A stretch of DNA of 64,000 nucleotides from NCEH01 sp002257205 (lineage in GTDB: Bacteria; Pseudomonadota; Alphaproteobacteria; Rhizobiales; Xanthobacteraceae). Under the pieces are notes generated by a model, which did no database searches, was not told where the DNA came from, and saw only the letters and a program-made list of their open reading frames with translations. Position 1 is the first letter of the stretch, and each line of letters begins with the position of its first letter. The translations under genes and the position numbers were made by a program. The DNA lies in the NCBI RefSeq assembly GCF_043195105.1, contig NZ_JBAFWO010000007.1. One strand, given 5' to 3'. This document shows, one piece after another, positions 38,474-47,319 of this stretch.

Positions 38474-39432
38474 GGGAGCGCCCGCACGGGCCGCGCCCGG
38501 GCACGAACCCGCTTGTTTCGTCCGCCGGCCGCAAGCCGGTGCGGCCCCAGCCGATGCGCGAGCCCCCGCCGCCCAGCCGCATCGCCTTGTTCCTGCGCCG
38601 GATGACGGTGCGCCTTAGCGCCTCGCGATTCGGCCGGCGCGGCGCCGCTTTGCTCAGCCTCGCGGTGATCGGCGGCTTCACGGCCTATGGCGTGGTGCTC
38701 GGCGGCCATGTGGAGGAAGCCCACGAATTCGTCGTCGACATGGGGGACGCCGCGGCCAATATCGCCGGCTTCAAGATCGCCCAGGTCAATCTCTCCGGCC
38801 AGAATCACGTCACGCCGGCCGAAATCCTGGCGGCGGCCGGCATCAAGCCGACCACCTCCATCCTGTTCGTGAATGCGGACGAGACCCGCGCGCGGCTGGA
38901 AGCCATGCCCTGGATCGCCAGCGCCAGCGTGCGCAAGCTCTATCCCGACCGCGTCGACATCCATGTGGTGGAGCGCGAGGCCTATGCGCTCTGGCAGATG
39001 AACGGCCAGATCAACGTGATCGCCAAGGACGGCACCCCGATCGCCCCTTATTCCGACGATCCGCGCTATGTGAACCTGCCGATCGTGGTGGGCGAGGGGG
39101 CGCAGGAGCATGTGGGCGAGATCGTCGATGCGCTCGCCCGCGTTCCCGCCGTGCGCGACAAGGTGCGCGCCGCCATTCTGGTGGCCGAGCGCCGCTGGAC
39201 GCTGAAGCTGCGCAACGGCATCGACGTGCGCCTCCCCGAAGGGCCGGTGGACGACGCGCTGCTCCAGCTCGCCGACCTCGACCGCGACAAGAAACTCCTC
39301 ACCCGCGACATCACCATCGTCGATCTGCGCCTGCCCGACCGGGTGGTCGTGCGCCTGTCCGACGCTGCCGCCGATGCCCGCGCCCAGATGCTGAAGGCCC
39401 GCGCGAAGGCCAAGAAAGGAGGCGCCGCGTGA
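38440..39432 (+). CDS. ftsQ: Cell division protein FtsQ
   Basis: FtsQ is a bitopic divisome protein linking FtsBL to early components. The 330-residue product has a Pro/Arg-rich cytoplasmic tail (1-65), one transmembrane helix (about 68-88, GAALLSLAVIGGFTAYGVVL), a POTRA domain (FKIAQVNLSGQNHVTPAEILAAAG) and a beta domain (LYPDRVDIHVVEREAYALWQ). The start overlaps ddl by 34 bp and the stop overlaps ftsA (GTGA). The order ddl-ftsQ-ftsA-ftsZ is canonical. Confidence 0.93.
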   Translation: MDGGGRVAGSVRERPHGPRPGTNPLVSSAGRKPVRPQPMREPPPPSRIALFLRRMTVRLSASRFGRRGAALLSLAVIGGFTAYGVVLGGHVEEAHEFVVDMGDAAANIAGFKIAQVNLSGQNHVTPAEILAAAGIKPTTSILFVNADETRARLEAMPWIASASVRKLYPDRVDIHVVEREAYALWQMNGQINVIAKDGTPIAPYSDDPRYVNLPIVVGEGAQEHVGEIVDALARVPAVRDKVRAAILVAERRWTLKLRNGIDVRLPEGPVDDALLQLADLDRDKKLLTRDITIVDLRLPDRVVVRLSDAAADARAQMLKARAKAKKGGAA

Positions 39433-40754
39433 GACATCGGCTCGCACAAGGTTTCGCCCCGAAGATGCGTCCCATGCCGCCCAAGAAGAGCGGCATCATC
39501 GCGGTGCTCGATATCGGCACCAGCAAGATCGTCTGCGCCATCGCGCGCCTCAAGCCGCGCGGCGCCTCCGACGTGCTGCGCCGGCGCACCCATTCCATCG
39601 ACGTGCTCGGCATCGGCCACACCCGCGCGCACGGCGTGAAGGGCGGCGTGGTCATCGACATGGCGCGGGCCGAACTGGCGATTCGCCAGGCCGTGGACAT
39701 GGCGGAGCGCGCCTCCGGGGTGCAGATCGCCTCGGTGATTCTCGGTGTCTCCGGCGCGCGTCTGTCCTCGCAGCATTACGAGGCGGCGGTACGCCTCACC
39801 GCGCCGGCCGTGGAGGAATTCGACATCCGCCGCGTGCTGGAGGCCGCCTCCACTTATGCCGTGGGCGATGGCCGCGCCGTGATGCACGCCTTGCCCGTGG
39901 GCTATTCGCTGGACGGCCGGCGCGGCATCGGCGAGCCGTGCGGCATGCTCGGGCGCGAGCTGGGCGTCGACATGCACGTGGTGACGGGCGACCTCACCTC
40001 GCTGAAGAATCTGGTGCTGTGCGTGGAGCGCTGCCACCTCGGCATCGAGGCCATGGTCGCGGCGCCCTATGCGGCGGCGCTGTCCTCGCTCACCGACGAC
40101 GAAATGGAACTCGGCGTCACGCTGATCGACATGGGGGCAGGCACCACCACCTTCTCCATCGTGTCCGGCGGGCACTGCGTCTATGTGGACGGCATCGCGG
40201 TCGGCGGCCAGCACATCACCAATGACGTCGCCCGCGGCCTGCCCGCGCGCCTCGCCGACGCCGAGCGCCTGAAGGCGCTGCACGGGGCGGTGGTGGCGGT
40301 GTCTTCCGACGATCACGACATGCTGTCGATTCCCGCCTTGTCCGGCGACGAACGCGACCATCCCCATTCGGTGCCGAAATCGCGGCTGGTGACGATCGTT
40401 AAGCCGCGCGCGGAAGAAATTGTCGAATTATTGCGCGATCGCCTCAAGGCCTCCGGGCATGGCGGCGACGCGGGCCGCCGGCTGGTGCTGACCGGCGGGG
40501 CGGCGCAATTGCAGGGGCTGCCGGACCTCATGGCGCGGGTGATCGGCCCGCAGGTGAGAATCGGCCGCCCGCTTGGGGTTTCACGCCTTCCGGAGGCCGC
40601 GCGCGGCGCGGCTTTCGCGGTGGCGGCGGGGCTTCTGGTCTATCCCCAGGTGGCGGGGCTCGAGCATTTCGAACCCCGTCGCCGACAGGCGGCCGGCGCG
40701 GAGGGCGGCACATATTTTGGCCGCGTCGGGCGCTGGTTGAGGGACGGCTTTTAG
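39429..40754 (+). CDS. ftsA: Cell division actin homologue FtsA
   Basis: FtsA tethers FtsZ to the membrane and recruits later divisome proteins. The 441-residue product is actin-like: phosphate-1 motif VLDIGTSKIVC, a 1C domain region (VKGGVVIDMARAELAIRQAVD), phosphate-2 LIDMGAGTTTFSIV, and the adenosine motif LTGGAAQLQGLPDL. It begins with GTG overlapping the ftsQ stop. A C-terminal basic/aromatic helix (GRVGRWLRDGF) fits the amphipathic membrane-targeting sequence. ftsZ follows after 87 bp with its own regulatory signals. Confidence 0.95.
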   Translation: MRHRLAQGFAPKMRPMPPKKSGIIAVLDIGTSKIVCAIARLKPRGASDVLRRRTHSIDVLGIGHTRAHGVKGGVVIDMARAELAIRQAVDMAERASGVQIASVILGVSGARLSSQHYEAAVRLTAPAVEEFDIRRVLEAASTYAVGDGRAVMHALPVGYSLDGRRGIGEPCGMLGRELGVDMHVVTGDLTSLKNLVLCVERCHLGIEAMVAAPYAAALSSLTDDEMELGVTLIDMGAGTTTFSIVSGGHCVYVDGIAVGGQHITNDVARGLPARLADAERLKALHGAVVAVSSDDHDMLSIPALSGDERDHPHSVPKSRLVTIVKPRAEEIVELLRDRLKASGHGGDAGRRLVLTGGAAQLQGLPDLMARVIGPQVRIGRPLGVSRLPEAARGAAFAVAAGLLVYPQVAGLEHFEPRRRQAAGAEGGTYFGRVGRWLRDGF

Positions 40755-40756
40755 AG

Positions 40757-40801
40757 ATGGTTAACGGTATTCCCCTTAACAAAGGGGAGAGCCACGGATT
40801 C
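40757..40801 (+). promoter_or_regulatory. ftsA-ftsZ intergenic control region (CtrA half-site, hairpin, GANTC)
   Basis: Right after the ftsA stop lies ATGGTTAA (40757-40764), the reverse complement of the CtrA half-site TTAACCAT, and a second TTAAC follows at 40777. A perfect 7-bp hairpin TCCCCTT/AAGGGGA (40771-40788) lacks a T run. GATTC at 40797-40801 is a GANTC site for the CcrM methyltransferase. In Caulobacter, ftsZ is known to be controlled by CtrA and by GANTC methylation. Confidence 0.5.
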
Positions 40802-40841
40802 GGACGGCGTGCCGGCGCCCAGGGCGCGATGGAGTGGGAAC

Positions 40842-42536
40842 ATGACGATCAACCTTCAGATGCCTGACATTCGGGAGTTGCGGCCGCGAATCACCGTGTT
40901 CGGCTGCGGCGGCGCCGGCGGCAACGCCGTCAACAACATGATCACCGCCGGCCTCACCGGCGTTGAGTTCGTGGTGGCCAATACGGACGCGCAGGCGCTG
41001 TCGCTTTCGAAGGCCGAGCGCCTGGTTCAGATGGGCGTCGCCGTCACCGAAGGCCTCGGGGCCGGTTCGCAGCCGGAAGTCGGCCGCGCCGCCGCCGAAG
41101 AAGTGCTGGACGAGATTCGCGACCATTTGTCCGGCTCGCACATGGTGTTCATCACCGCCGGCATGGGCGGCGGCACTGGCACTGGCGCTGCTCCGGTCGT
41201 GGCCCGCGCCGCCCGCGAGCTCGGCATCCTCACGGTGGGCGTGGTCACCAAGCCCTTCCACTTCGAGGGCCAGCGCCGCATGCGCGTCGCCGAGCACGGC
41301 ATCAACGAATTGCAGAAGACGGTCGACACGCTGATCGTCATCCCGAATCAGAACCTGTTCCGGGTCGCCAATGAGAAGACCACCTTCGCCGACGCCTTCG
41401 CGATGGCCGACCAGGTGCTCTATTCCGGCGTTGCCTGCATCACCGACCTGATGGTGAAGGAAGGCCTCATCAACCTCGACTTCGCTGACGTGCGCGCCGT
41501 GATGCGCGACATGGGCAAGGCGATGATGGGCACCGGCGAAGCCTCCGGCGACAAGCGCGCCATCCAGGCCGCCGAAGCCGCGATCGCCAACCCGCTGCTG
41601 GACGAGACCTCCATGCGCGGCGCCGGCGGCCTGCTGATCTCCATCACCGGCGGCAACGACATGACGCTGTTCGAGGTGGACGAAGCCGCGACCCGCATCC
41701 GCGAGGAAGTGGATCCGGACGCGAACATCATCCTGGGCGCCACGTTCGACCAGTCGCTGGACGGCATCATCCGCGTATCGGTGGTGGCCACCGGCATCGA
41801 CCCGGCCGTGATTCCCGAGCAGATCCAGTATCGCGGCGAAGTCACGCCCGACCTCCAGGGCCGCAAGATGTCCAACGCCGGCCGGGCCGCCGTGGAGCAG
41901 GCCCGCGAGGCCCAGATCCGCAGCGCGGTCGCGGCGATCTCCGCCGAAGACCTGATGGCGCTCGACAACGCCGTCTCGGCCCATCCCGCGCCCCAGGCGC
42001 AGCAGCCGGCGCCGCAGCGTTCGGTTGCCATCGACGAGGTGACGATCCGCGCCGCCGCGCCGAAGCCCTCCTTCTATTCCGAGCCCGAGCCGGCGCCCGC
42101 GCCCGCCCCGGTGGAGGACGAAGAGTTCGCGCCTTACATTCCGCCGCAGGCCCAGCGCCCCCGCGCGCCGCGCATGCCCCGCGTGGATGAACTGCCGATG
42201 CCCGCGCAAAATCAGATCCGCGCCCAGCGCGGTGAGCCCGCCGCCGAGCAGAAGCGCATGACCTTGCTCCAGCGCTTGGCCCACGTGGGCATGGGTCGCC
42301 GCGAGGATGAGCCCGAGGCGGCGCCCGCGCGCCGCGAACAGCCGAGCATGCGCGCTCCCGATCCGCGCGCGCCGCAGCAGAAGCCCGCCGGCCGTCCCGG
42401 CGAGCCGGTCTCGGAATTCGCCAAGCGTCCCCCGGCGCGGCCGGTGGCGGAGGTTCCCAGCCGCCATGCACCGCAGCACGGGCACGAGGAAGATCAGCTG
42501 GAGATTCCCGCCTTCCTGCGTCGCCAAGCGAACTGA
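40842..42536 (+). CDS. ftsZ: Cell division GTPase FtsZ
   Basis: FtsZ polymerises into the cytokinetic ring. The 564-residue product has [13 protein letters not shown] near residue 21, the tubulin signature GGGTGTG (109-115) and the T7-loop region. Globular parts end at about residue 320. A disordered linker of roughly 225 residues rich in Pro, Ala, Gln and Arg follows. The extreme C terminus [14 protein letters not shown] is the conserved peptide that binds FtsA and other partners. The length is typical of Rhizobiales and Caulobacterales rather than E. coli (383 aa). ATG 40842 follows GGAG. Confidence 0.97.
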   Translation: MTINLQMPDIRELRPRITVFGCGGAGGNAVNNMITAGLTGVEFVVANTDAQALSLSKAERLVQMGVAVTEGLGAGSQPEVGRAAAEEVLDEIRDHLSGSHMVFITAGMGGGTGTGAAPVVARAARELGILTVGVVTKPFHFEGQRRMRVAEHGINELQKTVDTLIVIPNQNLFRVANEKTTFADAFAMADQVLYSGVACITDLMVKEGLINLDFADVRAVMRDMGKAMMGTGEASGDKRAIQAAEAAIANPLLDETSMRGAGGLLISITGGNDMTLFEVDEAATRIREEVDPDANIILGATFDQSLDGIIRVSVVATGIDPAVIPEQIQYRGEVTPDLQGRKMSNAGRAAVEQAREAQIRSAVAAISAEDLMALDNAVSAHPAPQAQQPAPQRSVAIDEVTIRAAAPKPSFYSEPEPAPAPAPVEDEEFAPYIPPQAQRPRAPRMPRVDELPMPAQNQIRAQRGEPAAEQKRMTLLQRLAHVGMGRREDEPEAAPARREQPSMRAPDPRAPQQKPAGRPGEPVSEFAKRPPARPVAEVPSRHAPQHGHEEDQLEIPAFLRRQAN

Positions 42537-42844
42537 TTCGCCGGCCAAAGGCCCGGCGTCTGGTCACACGAAGTTACGCCCGGAGCACCCCTTCGGGCGT
42601 AAGTGTTTGATAACCAAGATTTTTTTTGTGACGCACTTGGTAACAGGCGGTAAGCAAGCGTGATTTGGCGCAGCGCAACGAGCCCGCTAGGTTGACCCTC
42701 GAAGCTTGCTTAACGCCGCTGGCGCGGAATGGATCCACACGGGTCCATCAAATTCCGGACCGGCGGCAAAATTAGGCAGGCGAGGTGAAACATTAGAGGC
42801 GGGAATACGGCGGCCCTTGGGCCGTGACGGTTTCCGGGGTCCAT
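42537..42844. promoter_or_regulatory. ftsZ-lpxC intergenic region with hairpins
   Basis: This 308-bp gap has no supported gene. A perfect 9-bp hairpin TTACGCCCG (42574-42582) / CGGGCGTAA (42594-42602), 11-nt loop, lies 38 bp after ftsZ. An eight-T run near 42620 is not directly adjacent, so termination is uncertain. A second hairpin, ATGGATCC/GGGTCCAT with loop ACAC, lies at 42728-42747. The gap probably holds the lpxC promoter, but I cannot place it. Confidence 0.4.
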
Positions 42845-43786
42845 ATGGCTTCCGAGATGCAGACCACCCTCGCTGGCGAAATCGCTCTTTCGGGCGTTGG
42901 CGTTCACGGGGGCATCGAAGCCTCTCTCACCCTGAAGCCCGCACCCGCAGACACCGGCATCGTCTTCATCCGCACCTTCGCCGACCAGGCCCCCCGCAAG
43001 ATGGCGGTCTCGCGCCAGTCGGTGCAGGCGACCGACCTTGCAACCGTCCTCGGCGACAAGAGCGGCGCCCTCGTTTCCACGGTTGAGCATGTGCTCTCCG
43101 CTTTGTCCGGCCTCGGCGTGGACAATGCGCTGGTGGAAGTGACCGGCCCTGAGGTTCCGATCCTCGACGGCAGCGCCGGCCCGGTGGTCGCTGCCATCGA
43201 CGAGGTCGGCATCGCCGTGCTGCCGGCGCGCCGCAAATATCTCAAGGTGCTGAAGCCCATCCGCGTCGAGAACGGCGCCTCCTTCGGTGAGCTTCTGCCC
43301 TATGACGCCGGTTTCCGCCTGGAAGTGGAGATCGAGTTCGATCATTCCGGCATCGGCCGCCAGCGCTTCGCCGGCAACCTGACCCCCAATGTGTTCCGCC
43401 GCGAACTGGCGCACGCCCGCACCTTCGGCTTCCTGAAGGATGTGGAGCGCCTGCGTTCCGCCGGCTATGCCCGTGGCGCCTCGCTGGAAAACACCGTCTG
43501 CCTCGGCGATGCCGGCATCCTCAACCCAGAGGGCCTGCGGTTTACGGACGAGTTCGTGCGCCACAAGGCGCTGGACGCGGTGGGCGATCTGGCGCTTGCC
43601 GGTATGCCCCTGATGGCCCGCTACCGCTCCTTCCGCGGCGGCCACAAGCTGAATTTCAACGTGGTGGATGCTCTGCTGGCGGATCGCTCGGCCTTCGCCG
43701 TGGTGGATGCCCCGGTTCGCGGCCGGCGCGAAGGCGCGGAACTCGCGGTCGGCGCCCCCGTCCTCGCCTACGCCCCGGAGCGCTGA
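42845..43786 (+). CDS. lpxC: UDP-3-O-acyl-N-acetylglucosamine deacetylase
   Basis: LpxC is the committed zinc deacetylase of lipid A synthesis. The 313-residue product has QTTLAGEIALSGVGVHGG, the zinc/active-site stretch STVEHVLSALSGLGVDN, PILDGSAGP, the FARTFGFL-like ARTFGFLKDVE, EFVRHKALDAVGDL and GGHKLNFNVVDALL. It is the usual last gene of rhizobial dcw clusters. ATG 42845 (MASEMQTTLAGE) is preferred; a GTG at 42824 is in frame but has no ribosome site. Confidence 0.95.
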   Translation: MASEMQTTLAGEIALSGVGVHGGIEASLTLKPAPADTGIVFIRTFADQAPRKMAVSRQSVQATDLATVLGDKSGALVSTVEHVLSALSGLGVDNALVEVTGPEVPILDGSAGPVVAAIDEVGIAVLPARRKYLKVLKPIRVENGASFGELLPYDAGFRLEVEIEFDHSGIGRQRFAGNLTPNVFRRELAHARTFGFLKDVERLRSAGYARGASLENTVCLGDAGILNPEGLRFTDEFVRHKALDAVGDLALAGMPLMARYRSFRGGHKLNFNVVDALLADRSAFAVVDAPVRGRREGAELAVGAPVLAYAPER

Positions 43787-43808
43787 GGCGCTGGGCTTGG
43801 GCATTCAT

Positions 43809-43840
43809 GCGCGGCCCTGGTGCCGCGCCCCGTTTTCCCC
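43809..43840 (+). terminator. Possible terminator after lpxC
   Basis: Stem GCGCGGC (43809-43815) / GCCGCGC (43822-43828), 6-nt loop, followed by CCCGTTTT. The T run is short and preceded by C, so termination is plausible rather than certain. The rest of the 344-bp gap to bamD (43787-44130) shows no gene; a weak promoter candidate is TTGACG at 43964 with TAAAAC 16 bp on. Confidence 0.45.
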
Positions 43841-44130
43841 GTCGTTTTACCGGCCCATGTTCGGGGTGCTATGCGGGCGAGGCGATCTTTGCCGGCGTCC
43901 CGCATTCTCGCGTCTACATCGTCGCGCCCCGGCTCCGCTGCGCCGCGTGCACCCGTCGCCGGCTTGACGTGCGCGCCCCCGCCCTTAAAACCCTAGCGAA
44001 CCGGGTCGCGGAAACGCAATTGACGTCGCTTTGCCCGCGCCCGCCACATTGCCGACTGAAAGCGCCTTTAGCCGCGTAGTCTGCGGCGTTCTGCACGGAA
44101 GCCGACGGCTTGGGATGGAACCTTCACGTG

Positions 44131-44979
44131 ATGCGCCTTTTCACTGACGCCGCTGTCCTGCGCACCCGGGCGGCCAGCTTGCTCGCGATCCTCTGCCTTG
44201 CCACCGGCCTTGCCGGCTGCGCCAGCACCAAGGACGATGTGATTCCGCCCGACGAGCCGGCCGAGAAGATCTACAACGAGGGGCTGACCCTCATGCGCAA
44301 GGGCGACCTTGTGGCCGCCGCCAAGCGATTCGAGGATCTCGACCGCACCCACCCCTATTCGGAATGGGCGCGCAAGGCGCTGCTGATGGACACCTATGTC
44401 TATTACGAGGCGGGCAAATATGACGAGGCCATCGCCGCCGGCAAGCGCTACATGGCGCTGCATCCGGGCTCCGATGACGCGGCTTATGCGAGCTACCTCG
44501 TCGCCTCCGCCTATTTCGACAATATCCCCGACATCACCCGCGACCAGAGGGCCACGCGCCAGGCGCTCGACGCGCTGGACGAGGTGATTCGCAAATATCC
44601 GAACACGGAATATGCCGCCTCCGCCAAGAAAAAGGTGGAAGTGGCGCGCGACCAGCTGGCCGGCAAGGAAATGATGATCGGCCGCTATTATCTGGAAAAC
44701 CGCAATTACACCGGCGCCATCAACCGCTTCAAGGTGGTGGTCACGCAATACCAGACAACCCGGCAGGTGGAAGAAGCCCTGTTCCGCCTGACCGAAGCCT
44801 ATATGGCGCTCGGCATCACCTCCGAGGCGCAGACCGCCGCTGCCGTGCTGGGCTATAATTTTCCCGATAGCCAGTGGTACAAGGACGCCTATAAGCTCGT
44901 GCAGTCGAGCGGCAAGCTGCCGGTCGAAAACAAGGGGTCCTGGATCAGCCAGGCCTTCAAGAAGCTCGGTCTCGGCTAG
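44131..44979 (+). CDS. bamD: Outer membrane assembly lipoprotein BamD
   Basis: BamD is the essential TPR lipoprotein of the BAM complex that folds outer membrane proteins. The 282-residue product has a lipoprotein signal peptide with lipobox LAGC (Cys30) and TPR-like repeats (AEKIYNEGLTLMRKGDLVAAAKRFEDL, then YYEAGKYDEAIAAGKRYM and FRLTEAYMALG). The start at ATG 44131 puts the basic N region directly before the hydrophobic core. recN follows after 5 bp, so the two are probably co-transcribed, an order shared with other alphaproteobacteria. Confidence 0.95.
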   Translation: MRLFTDAAVLRTRAASLLAILCLATGLAGCASTKDDVIPPDEPAEKIYNEGLTLMRKGDLVAAAKRFEDLDRTHPYSEWARKALLMDTYVYYEAGKYDEAIAAGKRYMALHPGSDDAAYASYLVASAYFDNIPDITRDQRATRQALDALDEVIRKYPNTEYAASAKKKVEVARDQLAGKEMMIGRYYLENRNYTGAINRFKVVVTQYQTTRQVEEALFRLTEAYMALGITSEAQTAAAVLGYNFPDSQWYKDAYKLVQSSGKLPVENKGSWISQAFKKLGLG

Positions 44980-44984
44980 AATCC

Positions 44985-46670
44985 ATGCTCTCCTCTCTCT
45001 CGATCCGGGACATCGTTCTGATCGAGAAGCTCGATCTGGCGCTGGCGGACGGCCTCACCGTCCTCACCGGCGAGACGGGCGCGGGAAAGTCTATCCTGCT
45101 GGATGCGCTGTCTCTCGCGCTCGGCGGTCGGGGCGATGGCGGCCTGGTGCGCCATGGCGAGGCGAAGGGGCAGGTGACGGCGGTCTTCGATCTGCCGCTC
45201 GCCCATCCCGCCCGCGCCATCCTCTCCGCTGCCGACATCGCGGATGAGGGCGATGTGATCGTCCGCCGCATCCAGATGGCCGACGGGCGCACGCGCGCCA
45301 CCATCAATGAACAGCCGGTGAGCGTACAGACCTTGCGCGCGCTCGGCGCCCGGCTGGTCGAACTCCACGGGCAGCACGATGATCGCGCGCTGGTGGACCC
45401 CACCACTCACCGCACGCTGCTGGACGCCTTTGGCGGCCTTTCCGCCAAGACCGAGTCGGTCGCCCGTCTCTGGCGCGCCTGGCGCGCGGCGCTCTCGGAG
45501 GCCGGCGCCGAGCGTGCCCGGCTGGAAGAGGCGCAGAAGGAAGCCGATTTCATTCGCCACGCGGTGGAGGAACTCACCGCGCTCGGCCCCGAGGCGGGGG
45601 AAGAAGTCATGCTCGCCCAGCGCCGCACCACCATGATGCGGTCGGAAAAGATCGCCGGCGACCTCTCCGAGGCACTGGAGGCGGTGGGCGGCAGCGGCTC
45701 GCCCGTGCCCTCGCTCTCCGCCGCCGTGCGGCGGCTGGAGCGCCGCGCGGGCGAATCACAGGGCCTGGTCCGGCCGGCGGTGGAGGCCATCGACCTCGCC
45801 CTCGACGCGCTGGAGACCGCCCGATCGCATCTGGAAACCGCGCTTCGCGACGCCGCCTTCGATCCGCGCGAGCTCGAACGGGTGGAGGAGCGGCTGTTCG
45901 CTCTGCGCGCGGCGGCCCGCAAATATGGCGGCGCCATCGACGATTTGCCCAAGGTCGCGGCGCGATTCGCAGCCCAATTGGACGCCTTGAACCGCAGCGC
46001 CACCACGCTCGCGGCGCTGGAAGCCAAGGTTGCGGAAGCGGAGGACGCCTATCGCGGGGCGGCCGCCGCGCTTTCCGCCGATCGCAAGGCCGCCGGCGCC
46101 AAGCTGGATGCGGCGGTGGATGCCGAGTTGCCGCCGCTCAAGCTGGAGCGCGCCCATTTCACCGCCCGCATCGACAGCGATCCCCGCGCGCCCGGCGCGG
46201 AAGGCTATGACCGGGTGGAATTCTGGGTGCGCACCAATCCCGGCACCCGGCCCGGCCCCATGATGAAGGTGGCCTCGGGCGGCGAGCTTGCACGCTTCCT
46301 GCTTGCGCTGAAGGTGGTGCTGGCGGATCGCGGCTCCGCACCGACCCTGATTTTCGACGAGATCGACACCGGCGTGGGCGGCGCGGTGGCGGATGCCATC
46401 GGCCATCGCCTCTCGCGCCTCGCCGGGCAGGTGCAGGTGATCTGCGTGACCCATGCGCCCCAGGTGGCGGCGCGGGCGGGCCAGCATCTGCTGATTTCCA
46501 AGGCCTCCGCCGGCACCGGGAGGGACGCGCCCGTGACCACGCGGGTCGCGCCGCTCGATGCGCCGAACCGCAAGGAGGAGATCGCCCGTATGCTGGCCGG
46601 CGCCAGCATCACCCCGGAAGCCCGCGCGGCGGCGGAAAAATTGCTCCAGGCGGCTGCCGTTTCCGCGTGA
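44985..46670 (+). CDS. recN: DNA repair ATPase RecN
   Basis: RecN is an SMC-like protein acting in double-strand break repair. The 561-residue product has Walker A GETGAGKS at 29-36, LHGQHDD, long coiled-coil arms rich in Ala, Glu and Arg (about 150-370), and a C-terminal head with MKVASGGELARFLLALKVVL signature and Walker B LIFDEIDTGVGG, ending near VTHAPQVAARA. It is directly downstream of bamD and converges on arfB. Confidence 0.95.
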   Translation: MLSSLSIRDIVLIEKLDLALADGLTVLTGETGAGKSILLDALSLALGGRGDGGLVRHGEAKGQVTAVFDLPLAHPARAILSAADIADEGDVIVRRIQMADGRTRATINEQPVSVQTLRALGARLVELHGQHDDRALVDPTTHRTLLDAFGGLSAKTESVARLWRAWRAALSEAGAERARLEEAQKEADFIRHAVEELTALGPEAGEEVMLAQRRTTMMRSEKIAGDLSEALEAVGGSGSPVPSLSAAVRRLERRAGESQGLVRPAVEAIDLALDALETARSHLETALRDAAFDPRELERVEERLFALRAAARKYGGAIDDLPKVAARFAAQLDALNRSATTLAALEAKVAEAEDAYRGAAAALSADRKAAGAKLDAAVDAELPPLKLERAHFTARIDSDPRAPGAEGYDRVEFWVRTNPGTRPGPMMKVASGGELARFLLALKVVLADRGSAPTLIFDEIDTGVGGAVADAIGHRLSRLAGQVQVICVTHAPQVAARAGQHLLISKASAGTGRDAPVTTRVAPLDAPNRKEEIARMLAGASITPEARAAAEKLLQAAAVSA

Positions 46671-46695
46671 GGCGGGTGAGCGGCGGTCTGCGCCT

Positions 46696-47118
46696 TCAAT
46701 CCGCCGGCGGCTTGTTCTGGCGCAGGGTTTTCACCACGCCGCGCCGCTCCTTTGCCTCTAGCCGCCGTTCCTTCGAGCCGAGGGTGGGGCGGGTGGGCCG
46801 GCGGATCGGGGCGACATAGGTCGCCTCGCGAATCATCTCCACAAGGCGCTCCAGCGCGTCGGCACGATTGCGCTCCTGGGTGCGGTGGCGCTGTGCCTGG
46901 ATGATGACGACGCCGTCCTGCGTCATGCGCTTGCCGGCGATGCGGATGAGGCGATGCTTCACGCCGTCGGGCAGATTCGGCGAGGCGAAGGCGTTGAAGC
47001 GCAATTGCACCGCGCTCGACACCTTATTGACATTCTGCCCGCCGGGTCCCGATGCGCGCACGAAGGCGAGTTCGATCTCGTCCTCGGAAATGGCGATGCG
47101 GGGGGTGATCTCAATCAT
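46696..47118 (-). CDS. arfB: Alternative ribosome-rescue factor ArfB (peptidyl-tRNA hydrolase)
   Basis: ArfB (YaeJ/ICT1) hydrolyses peptidyl-tRNA on stalled ribosomes. The 140-residue product carries the catalytic GGQ at 26-28 (ASGPGGQNVNKVSSAVQLRF) and the basic C-terminal tail (RRPTRPTLGSKERRLEAKERR) that inserts in the mRNA channel. The ATG at 47118 gives the standard N terminus MIEITPRIAI; the longer frame upstream adds unrelated sequence. It is convergent with recN, 25 bp apart. Confidence 0.94.
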   Translation of the reverse strand: MIEITPRIAISEDEIELAFVRASGPGGQNVNKVSSAVQLRFNAFASPNLPDGVKHRLIRIAGKRMTQDGVVIIQAQRHRTQERNRADALERLVEMIREATYVAPIRRPTRPTLGSKERRLEAKERRGVVKTLRQNKPPAD

Positions 47119-47319
47119 GGCAAGCCCGGACGCGCGGAATGCTGCACCGGCCCGACAGCCGGCCGGCAGGCCCCAGCTATGGCAGAAAGCCGCGCCGCGC
47201 GACAGGCTTGCGCGTTCCCGCGCTGCCGGTTCCACGGTCGCCGGCCGCGCAAAGCACTGGAAAATCCGGCCTCGCAGCTCGGGGCGGCGCCGCGCTGGCA
47301 GCCCACCGACGCGACGAGC

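Noticed and set aside
42574..42602. Firm intrinsic terminator after ftsZ
   Set aside because: The hairpin is perfect, but the T run lies about 18 bp downstream, so I kept it only as a structural note.
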